From assembly GCA_033977485.1 (NCBI GenBank), contig CM066982.1:33272218-33336217 (forward strand): DNA of 64,000 nt, given 5' to 3'. The DNA comes from Hydrangea macrophylla (Eukaryota > Streptophyta > Magnoliopsida > Cornales > Hydrangeaceae). Both the position numbers and the translations under genes were made by a program. Of the stretch, positions 56,270 to 64,000 are shown piece by piece; the stretch's first letter is position 1, and each line of letters starts with the position of its first letter. The notes beneath the pieces were generated by a model. The model searched no databases, was not told where the DNA came from, and saw only the letters and a program-made list of their open reading frames with translations.

Positions 56270-57734
56270 AAGCCAGGCTTTATGTAGTTGATTTATTATT
56301 CATTTAATAAAATCAGTTAATCCATTTTTTTATGAGAATCTATGTGGGCAATGTTTGTATTATATTATTTATTTAATATTATGCATGTGTGTCTCTCATT
56401 CTATATAGTAGGTGGTTTGGTGTGTAGAGTTCGGCTTACACACGGATGATCAGGCCATCAGATATTATAGAATGTAAGATTTTGGTTTACAGTCTTAGAT
56501 GGGATTGGACACACCATCGGTAGGACTATAGCATGGTGTTGTAGTAGGTTTGTCTTGACTACTGAAAACAGTATAGTTTCAACTCACTATGCTGGTACAC
56601 TTTGTGTATTAAACGGGACTGACTTGGGGTAATTATCTTTATACTGACTTATAAGATAATTAATACCTCATGGCTACTATGAGTGCTTATGCTCTAAATC
56701 CTAAGTTAATTTGTAGACACATACATTTGTTATTTACACTTTGATCCTTAAAAGGGTGAAATTCTTAAATGGGTCAATATCTCATTGGATTGGGTGGCAA
56801 TATTAATTGTGTGGTGGATATTAATTAATGATGGAATCCATGTCTCAATTTTGGGATTGATGATATCCCCTTGAGAAAGCTTATAAGTTTTGATTATGTC
56901 AAACCCTGCAGGTGGATTTTGTATCCGACATATCAGATAAGTTAAGCAGAGGATCTCAAGGAAATTTAAGAAATTAATTAAATATGATTGTCAGTAATTA
57001 TATTTAATTAATGGATATATGTAATCTTAACATGGGGAGATAATAAGCATTTAATAACATGGAGCTCGAAATATATTTTTGAGATAAGGATAGGAGTGCA
57101 ATTATAATTCTTTAGTGGTATGAATTATGATTTATGGAAATAGGAATCTGATTCAGTTCGAATTAGGGTTTCCTAATTCCATAAGGAAGCCTATTCCTTA
57201 TTGACTTCTTATGGTCCCTATCGTAGCCTATATATATGCTGCTTTGGCTCTCTCCTCAGTTAGCGTTTTTCCACCAAGAGTATTATAACTCGGAATAGAA
57301 AAGAGAGCGTAAAAAGAGAGAGCAAAAACATAAAGGATTTCGAAGAAGCCAACACTCGGTTCGATATTCTGGCAACAAAGGAATATGGTAGAAGATAGTG
57401 AGCTGTTATCTAGCCCGTGCTCTCGATTCGTCTACTACAGCAATCCGTTTTAGCAGTTTAAGAGAATTATAACTCGGAACAGAAAAGAGAGCGTAAAAGA
57501 GGGAGAGCAGAAAACAGAAAGGATTTCGAAAGAGCCCATACTCAGTTCGATATTCTGGCAGCAAAGGAATACAGTAGAAGATCGTGAGCTGTTATCGAGC
57601 CCGTGTTCTCAATTCGCCTACTATAGCAATCCGTTTTAGCAGATTAAGGTAACCCTAGCTCCGCCCTTGTAGGGTTATCGTAGTTTTCACGTAATTTTTT
57701 TGCAGTACCAACTTATTCTGGGAACGCAGTTTCC
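56251..57734 (+). repeat. 3' LTR of copia copy 3
   Basis: 1484 bp, closely matching the 5' LTR including the 184-bp tandem duplication. Near the end 17 bp are deleted (after CCAACTTAT), and the terminal TAACA is missing: the LTR stops at TTTCC and chromovirus D sequence follows. Confidence 0.9.
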
Positions 57735-57806
57735 AATACTGGTGCTGAAGTCAATCTTTCCTTTAACTCTTGGAATGCATCTTCGTGCTTATCCGTCCAT
57801 TCGTAC
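57735..57806. repeat. 72-bp flanking duplication, right of copia copy 3
   Basis: Second copy of 48998-49069. The join to the truncated 3' LTR falls in a CC shared by both sides. Confidence 0.93.
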
Positions 57807-58705
57807 TTCATAGCTTTCCTCGTCAAATTCGCCAAAGGTCCTGCTATCTTGGAGAATCCTTCTACGAATCTTTGATAACATCCTGCTAGACCAAGAAAAC
57901 TTCTGACCTCTGTCGCGTTAGTTGGTCTGTTAGCTTAAGATTGCATCGATCTTAGATGTGTCCATAGAGATACCGTCCTGGAATATAACATGTCCTAGAA
58001 AGTTGACCTCCTATAGCCAAAATTTGCACTTGCTGAACTTTAGATACAACTAACTATCTCAAAGTGGCTGTAAAGCAATTTGTAAGTGCTCCTTGTGATC
58101 CTCTTCCGTCTTTGATTAGATCAGGATGTCGTCGATGAACACTATAATTAATTGATCCAGAAAAGGTCTGAATACTCTATTCATTAAGTTCATGAATACT
58201 GCTAGCGCATTAGTCAATCCGAAAGGCATAACCAGAAACTCATAATGCCCATATCTTGTCTTGAAAGCAGTCTTCGACACATCCCCTGCCCGCACCATTA
58301 GTTGATGATATCCTGAATGTAGATCGATCTTTGAAAAGATCCTTTATCCTTGCAATTGATCTAATAGATAATCTATCCAAGGAAGTGGATACCTTGTTTA
58401 ACTCTCTATAGTCAATACAGAGTTCAAGTGTCCCATCCTTCTTCTTTACGAACAGTACCGATGCTCTCCAAGGTGACGTACTTGGAAAAATAAAGCCTAA
58501 ATCTTCAAGTTCCTAAACTTGCTTATTTAATTCCAACATCTCAATTGGCGCCATCCGATATGGAGTTTTAGATATCGGTAATGTTTCAAGTACTCGTTCC
58601 ATGCAAAAGTCTATTTCTCTTTTTGGTGGCAGTCCCTTAATATCCTGGATCATATCTACAAAATCTTGTACGGTAGGAATCTGATCCATCGTAGGTTCCA
58701 TACTC
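57735..58705 (-). pseudogene. chromovirus D reverse transcriptase
   Basis: Minus strand. The RT entry region GLPPKREIDF, LPISKTPYRMAP (58513-58719), then [19 protein letters not shown] and the catalytic FIDDILI (58116-58298). Conserved order and residues of gypsy RT are clear, but stops and frameshifts separate the pieces. The frame leads via 57735 to RNase H at 49069 on the far side of copia copy 3. It is cut at 58706 by element C; protease and gag should lie right of the window. Confidence 0.8.
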
Positions 58706-61343
58706 TGTAGACACCCCAATTTTGACCAAACGTCGGGTTAAGGGAAATATTACCTCTAAGGTCCGGTGATGACAATGGCAAACTAATCTAGGGTTTCCCA
58801 AGGTGATTCAAGCTCTTCCAAAAAGCTCCTTCAATTCAAAACAAAAAAGAAAAAAAGAAAAAAAGGAAAATAGGGTAAAATGGCATATTACAGGAGCTGT
58901 GGCAGTCTCGGATTACCGCTACGGCACTCTCTGGAGTGGCGGACGGCATTCTATGACTGTCGATAATTCCAATAAATGCCGCCAAAAAATGGATTTCTAC
59001 AGAAAAATGGCAGTCTGTGGAGTTGTCTGCGGCACTCATTGAATGCCGTACCGGCATTTACTGAATGCCGTTGCGGTAATCAGTGACTGCCGCTTCCATC
59101 TCCAGTGAATGCCGCATTCTCCAGAAAATAGCTGTAATATAGCACGTTTTGTACTCTCAAAAGGACAGTCTAAATTAGGGTTTTTTGCTGTGAAAATACT
59201 GAAATACCCTTTTAAAATTGCCTATAAATAGAGGGTGAATATCTCATTAAAAAGGATCTCTTTTTTTATTAATTAAAATTTGGAAATTTAGAATCCTTAG
59301 TTTGATTTCTACTTCAAAAGTTTTCCAAATTAAGAGGAGTATTAGGGAGAATTTGAGAAGATTAAGAAGAAAGAGCTAGAAGAAGAGCTTGATTAGTCTT
59401 GAGAAATCCTAGAGCAATCAAAGAGTTGAGGATAATTAGAGGTAAACTCTAGGTTACTTAGTTTCATTTCATTAATTTGGGTCAAAATAGTTTAAGGCCT
59501 AAAGGTTTCTTGAAGTAGAACTTTGATTTTCTTCCTCTTGATTTCAATTTTTCATTAGGATTCATAAGACTTCCAATGCCTTACTTGAATCCTTGTGTTT
59601 AGAATCCTTTAATATCCTCATAAACTCATGATTTTATGAGGGGATTGAAAGTTGATATTAGTATATTGGGTCAATGAGTTTAAACTTTTACTCATAGTTT
59701 GAATTCATTACCTTGAGATTTTATGAAGTTCATTCATACTTCATTAAAATCCACAAGTATCAGTGTCCTTAGTCTTCAATGACCATCAAATGGTAGGAGA
59801 AGTAGTTTGGTTTAAGTCCAACTTCATGGTTTAGTAGTTGGAATTAACAAATAAAGGTGTATTTGGTAAATGATACAGTAAGTTCATAAACTGTTTTTGA
59901 TCATAGGTTTTTAGTTAAAAATCTAACTGTTGGAATTAAGTGAAACCAACGGGAAAGTGTCCATAACTCAAAGTTCTATCACTGTGATTTTTGTTTTAAG
60001 GAGATTTCATGTTTACAGTGGTTTGGTTGTGAGTTTTGTGAGACAACTATAATCTGTCCAAAGTTTCAGAACAGTAACATCTTTTTGAAATGAGTAAATC
60101 AGAGCTTTAATCAAGTAATGATGACTCCAAATATTTTTTTATGACGTTTAATGTGTTAATAAGATCTCCTAAAAAGATTAGAGCCTTTTAGATTTTCTTA
60201 CTATTTTTAGAAAATCGTGCAACAACGCTGGACAGAGAGTTATGAAATTCTGAGTGATATCTTGTGTTTGTTTAATTCCCAGAGATCTAACCGTTGAAAC
60301 TTTGATTTTCTTTTTGGGTTAAAAACTAGACTCACAGAGGCTACTTGTGTCTAAAAAGTATCAAGATCAAACCATGGGAACCATGCCTTTTATTTCTTTT
60401 AAGTTCGTATCTGCTCTCAGTAATTTTCATAATCTTGTCACAATTTTAATTAATCTTATGAATAATGGTTTGAATGGTATTTTCATGAGTTAAGGCTTAA
60501 AGCACGTTTCAATAATGATTAGTTAAGCTTGAATTCAAAGTTTAAGTGATCCAAATCAATGAGTATTTCATAATTTGTTCTTGTTTATGTATACATTCAT
60601 CCACGTGACTTGATATTAAGATTCATTTGATTTAAGTTTAATCACATTCGATGGATTTAAGCTAGGAACTTAGGATTATCATCGAACTTTATATCTTGTA
60701 CATTATGTGGACTAACCTTTATTTTGTAGCGCCAATGAGGTATGATCTCTCGACTCTCCCTTAGTTTACTTATTCTTTGATTTTATTGATTTTTCGACCT
60801 CATGTGCGACACCTTAGAATTAAGATTTGCCTTATGTGTATATATGTGTATTAGAGACTCTCTTATTAGGATTTTAACTTTTGTATGCATTGCACATTTA
60901 AATATTCGGATGGACCCCGGGTAAGTTCTCTAGTTCTCAATTTTGCATACCATATCGCTTGCTAATCGAACTATTTGGTTTTGAATGATATTTTGTAAAT
61001 TAGCAATTTTACAACATTTCAACATACTTATGCGATGTATATTTATGTATTAGTTGAGGGCATGCTTAGATTAGTAATTTGATTAAAAGGATGTTGAGTA
61101 GAGGCCTATCGTGAGATAGGATGAGAGAGGGTGTTTTAGTCCGTCAGACTCCTTCATCTCTCATTCCATAATCCCCGGACCCAGTTTATCTTTGGTGTCG
61201 CTAAAGATCAGTTTCCTTTTGAAATGGTTTCTTAACTTTCCTTTTAAAAAAAATTAAGTGGTGACTCATTTGTTTTTGAACTTAGAATTTGAAAAGAAAT
61301 TTTAAAAGAAAAGCTGTGGGTAGGAAAAATTGCGATATCCATA
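58706..61343 (+). repeat. 5' LTR of Tat element C
   Basis: 2638 bp, TGTAGACACCCC...ATATCCATA (the final CA reads TA; LTRs A and B end CCACA). TATA box CCTATAAATAGAGGG at 59221. U3 contains the palindromic TGCCG zone (58890-59110). The R-U5 part carries a repeated GAGATCTAACCGTTG... motif and the GGCCTCTATCGTGAGATAGG block (61108-61130). The ORFs within it overlap the palindromes and are not coding. Confidence 0.85.
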
Positions 61344-61346
61344 ATC

Positions 61347-61396
61347 TAGCGACTCCACTGGGGATCGAACCCAGAATCTCTGGTTTCGCAGACCAG
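61347..61396 (+). promoter_or_regulatory. extended primer-binding site, 50-nt antisense copy of tRNA-Arg 3' part
   Basis: TAGCGACTCCACTGGGGA matches, with one G-to-A change, the tRNA-Arg primer site usual in Tat elements. The complementarity continues to 61396. Read on the minus strand it gives an anticodon arm CTGGTCTGCGAAACCAG, a short variable region, a T-arm with TTCGATC loop, the acceptor 3' strand and CCA. All stems pair (CTGGT/ACCAG, CTGGG/CCCAG). From memory this is plant tRNA-Arg(ACG), positions 27 to 76, with G at position 34 and A at 37. The match ends next to position 26. Confidence 0.82.
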
Positions 61397-62525
61397 AATT
61401 TTTGATTTTTGGGTTCACTCGAGGATTAGACTTAAAAAACATCCTTTTGATTGAATTACTTAATCTTTGTGTGCCTGTTGCATTTCACTTGCATGTCCAA
61501 CCAGTCAATTACACGGAACTATAACCTTGGAGGCTCGGGGTAACCCGGTCGGTCAAGTTATCATGGGACTGTGTGATCACCCTTGATCTTGTACCATGAT
61601 TTGGTATATGAAGCATCCTATCGGATGTGTATCAAGGGTCCCTTATTTGACCAAAACCCAGCCTTTGCATGGTAGCTTCCATAAAACATTTCAAGTCTTA
61701 GGGAATCAATTCTTGAATAAGATTATGTGCTAGGAAGTTTTGTGTGCCCGGAAGGGGTTAGTTGAGGTGATGACGATGCTCACTTGATGTAAGACGTGCA
61801 ACCTTTTAATCACCTTTTAGCAAACCCCTCATGTCCCATGACATTTGGGGAACATGCTGAACCTTGATTATAAGATTACATCTCTTATATCCTGTTAGCT
61901 AAGCATCATTGACCTTGTATGCATCCAAATTCATACAAAATGCAATAATTATCCGTTCATGTGATACTTCTACCCAAGAATTCAAAGTTCACTGTTCATG
62001 ACAGATTTTGATTTTTTTTATCCACTCTTATCCAAATATGTTTTGAAAAAAATCACTCTTTTAAAGAAAAGATTCAACATTTTTGAGAATTATTTTTTAA
62101 AGATCCCATCATCTAGAAAGATGCTTTTCAAATGAATTTCAAAAATTTTAAAGAAAAATGTTCGAACCTTTCAAGGGGTAATGAGGATCACAATGAAAAG
62201 AGAAATTAGCGCATTTGGCGTGGGTGAGGATTTTATATGCTTATGTGTCTATTTTCTAGGACTAGAATTTTCTTTTCTTTTGCATATAGAGTAGGCACAC
62301 ACGCACACATGCACTGCATCCTTGTGACATGTGAACCATCTCATAAAAAAGTCTTTCAAAATTTATATAATAAGGGATTTTGATAAAAAAAAAATAATAA
62401 AAGGAAAATAAAAAAATCTTTTGAAAAATATTTCCTTTTGTAGGGCAAATATAGCATCCAGTTCGGGCACAATTTGGTTTAGAGGTCCCACTGCAAGATT
62501 ATCAAGAAGAGAAGAGGATAGTGAA
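61397..62525 (+). other. untranslated leader of element C
   Basis: About 1.1 kb with no ORF beyond chance; AT-rich with a poly-A/T stretch near 62380-62430 just before gag. The antisense ORF 62363-62635 has no recognisable features. Confidence 0.7.
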
Positions 62526-63570
62526 ATGGCAGATGAAAGGAATGACAGAGAAGTAGCAGAGTTAAGGACGCTGTTAGAACAGCAAGCAGAACAAATGAGG
62601 TGATAGGCGGAGAATATGAACCGAATGATGGTCATGATAGAAGCGATAGCACGCCCGTCACCAGTAATGAGCCCGCCTCACAATGACCCACCAAATAGGG
62701 AAGAAGGGTGGTATGATGACCTAGAGATGCCAAGGGGCGAGGCTCCCAGAGCAGAAAGGGAAAAGTTGGAAAGGAAAAAGACTGACAAAGAGAGGATAAT
62801 GACCGAGAAGATCGAGAAGCTGGAAAGGGTGATGTGTAAGGCTCAAGGGGTCGACACTTATCTGATGGAGTTGGAAGGTCTGTATGATGGGGTCCACGAA
62901 ACGCTGCCAGCCAGCTTTAAGATGCCAGTTTTTGATAAGTTTGACGGAACGGGAAATCCTCGCAGTCATGTAAGGATGTGTATCGGAGCTTTTCAACCAA
63001 GCAGACTGAGCACCGCTATGATGGCTGTCTTGTTTCAAAAAACTTTAACCAGAGTTGCTTTATCCTAGTACCTCACTCTTGAACCAAGCAAGACCCGGGT
63101 TTAGGAAGAAGTGATCAAAGCATTCGTGGCACAATATGAGTACAATCAGGACTTGGATGTCACGGTCCGAGATTTGGAAACCACTAGGCAGTGAAACAAG
63201 GAGTCATTCGCTGAGTATCTGAGTAGGTGGAGGGGAAAAGCAACTAAGATGGTACAGAGGCCATCCGAGAAAGATTAGATTCGCATGTTAATAAAGAACC
63301 TTCAGCCCATTTACCAAGAGAAGATGAGATTCCAGTCGATCAACACCTTTGCTAAGGTTTTCGATGTGGGGACGAGAATAGAGGACGCGATTCAAGAAGG
63401 GGTGATTGAGAAAAAGGAACAGCCGAGCATATATAGGAGGCCAAATTATGGGTCGAATGGGGGACATTCGGGGGGGCCACTCTGGTCCCACCGACGTCAA
63501 TGCATTAAGCGGACCGGAGAGGAAATTCGATATAACACCAAGAAGAGGAGGGGACAAACAGTCGAGGAAG
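62526..63570 (+). pseudogene. Tat element C gag, capsid part
   Basis: The start is ATG 62526 (MADERNDREVAEL, coiled coil). Two adjacent stops, TGA 62601-62603 and TAG 62604-62606, interrupt it; the same frame continues through acidic/Lys-rich sequence to the gag capsid region (SFKMPVFDKFDGTGNP, CIGAFQPS, about 62910-63005). Further in-frame stops occur at 63066, 63102, 63192 and 63276. The last capsid part (LIKNLQPIYQEKMRFQ, FDVGTRIEDAI) is at 63285-63420. A frameshift between about 63480 and 63560 leads into the finger region. The stop at 63066 sits where a Trp is expected. Confidence 0.82.
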
Positions 63571-64000
63571 TTCTCAGACTTGGGGGTATCACTGTCGATC
63601 GCCCTTGATAGGTTGACAGCAAAGGGGCACCTTCGTCCGTTGGAGCCTCGGCCTTTACCGAATCCACTTCCACCGACCTTCCGAGAAGATCTCTATTGCA
63701 AATTCCACCAGCAAAAAGGTCACTCTACGGATCGGTGCACAAGGCTGAGACATGAAATCCAGGACCTCATTGATAACAAGGTGATAACCGAGCCGCTTGT
63801 CAAAACTCCTAATGTTACTAGGAATCCGTTGCCGAATCATCATGCTGTACCGCCACCACAAGACCTTTATTCCTTGGGGATAGAAGAGCCGACCTTTGAT
63901 CCATCCAGGCTAATCATTAAAGCCGGGACACCAAGGAAGCCTTATCGGATGCTGGAAGATCCGAAAATCTGTACCCTGGACTGGTGGGTTCAAGAGACTA
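63571..64000 (+). pseudogene. Tat element C gag C-terminus, open to the window edge
   Basis: In the new frame (from about 63565) it reads DLGVSLSIALDRLTAKGHL, a Pro-rich stretch, then the finger YCKFHQQKGHSTDRC (63694-63738; C-X2-H-X4-H-X4-C), RLRHEIQDLIDNKVI, and stays open to base 64000. Element B carries the same finger spacing at 30320-30365. The frame should continue into protease outside the window. Confidence 0.8.

Larger units (their letters stand above)
49070..57734 (+). mobile_element. Ty1/copia element, copy 3 (both LTRs present)
   Basis: 8665 bp, inserted in the RT region of chromovirus D. It contains 5' LTR, intact tRNA-iMet primer site, 1.55-kb leader, gag-pol, polypurine tract and 3' LTR. 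Instead of a 5-bp duplication, a 72-bp piece of D is present on both sides (48998-49069 and 57735-57806, one mismatch), and the 3' LTR lacks its last five bases. Five nonsense changes and a 2-bp deletion inactivate it. Confidence 0.92.
44781..58705 (-). mobile_element. chromovirus (chromodomain Ty3/gypsy) 'D', 3' part, split by copia copy 3
   Basis: Minus-strand element. From right to left: RT N-terminus (58719 side), RT core, RNase H, integrase, chromodomain, polypurine-like tract and 3' LTR (47013 to 44781). It is interrupted by copia copy 3 at 49070-57734 and by Tat element C at 58706, beyond which its gag and 5' LTR should continue. Presence of a C-terminal chromodomain and the TGTAATACC LTR start suggest a Tekay/Del-type lineage. 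Confidence 0.8.
58706..64000 (+). mobile_element. Tat/Ogre-like Ty3/gypsy element 'C', 5' part (runs off right edge)
   Basis: 5' LTR, extended tRNA-Arg primer site, leader of about 1.1 kb and gag. It is inserted in the RT of chromovirus D; TACTC (58701-58705) is the expected left target duplication. Protease, RT, integrase and 3' LTR should lie right of the window. Confidence 0.85.

Noticed and set aside
61347..61396. A tRNA gene or tRNA pseudogene on the minus strand
   Set aside because: Only positions 27-76 including CCA are present, in antisense and exactly at the primer-site position after the LTR. A gene would have the D-arm and no encoded CCA. A primer-site explanation fits better.
62363..62635. 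90-codon antisense ORF with a hydrophobic segment
   Set aside because: Antisense to the gag start of element C; no signal beyond composition.

Overview
The window is plant nuclear heterochromatin, most likely eudicot: AT-rich, and almost completely made of LTR retrotransposons nested inside each other. I found no intact host gene, no rRNA or tRNA gene and no CRISPR array. Families present are an Athila-like Ty3/gypsy element (tRNA-Asp primer site), Tat/Ogre-like Ty3/gypsy elements (LTRs beginning TGTAGACACC, a tRNA-Arg primer site, a CX2HX4HX4C gag finger, a tandem-repeat-rich 3' region), a chromodomain Ty3/gypsy element, one Ty1/copia family present as three copies, a second older copia element, a TRIM, and two non-autonomous DNA transposons with diagnostic 8-bp (hAT) and 9-bp (Mutator-like) target duplications. 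Host species cannot be named from this.

Left block (1-25.5 kb). An old minus-strand copia element ('E') is the substrate. Its pieces are 22750-25198 (gag to start of RT) and 11453-11959 (RT); the rest lies left of the window. Copia copy 1 (plus, 5985-11452) sits in E. An Athila-like element (minus, 1-5984) sits in the leader of copy 1; its gag-protease-RT-RNase H frame is open from the gag ATG to the window edge except for three stop codons. A Tat-type solo LTR (minus; 11960-14594 plus 22704-22749) also sits in E, and copia copy 2 (plus, 14595-22703, TSD AATAC) is inserted in that solo LTR.

Middle block (25.5-40.1 kb). A decayed multi-exon plant-mobile-domain (PMD) gene is cut by a chromovirus LTR. 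Then comes a Tat-like element that keeps only gag pieces, interrupted by a 533-bp TRIM. It is followed by a long non-coding 3' region with hairpins, homopurine tracts and an array of about 36 copies of a 52-bp repeat, and then a 3.7-kb 3' LTR.

Right block (40.1-64 kb). An old minus-strand Tat element ('H') carries a hAT element and, at its junction with the next element, a Mutator-like MITE. A minus-strand chromovirus ('D', 44781-58705, running on to the right) holds copia copy 3 (49070-57734, flanked by an abnormal 72-bp duplication) and a young Tat element ('C', 58706 to the end).

The most unusual observation is in element C. Its primer-binding site is not the usual 18 nt but about 50 nt complementary to the 3' part of tRNA-Arg(ACG), stopping at the anticodon stem next to position 26. 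It differs from the tRNA sequence I recall at positions 34 and 37. This is what reverse transcription of a mature, modified tRNA (I34, m1G37, block at m2,2G26) would leave. The Athila primer site in the same window stops at 18 nt, just before m1A58.
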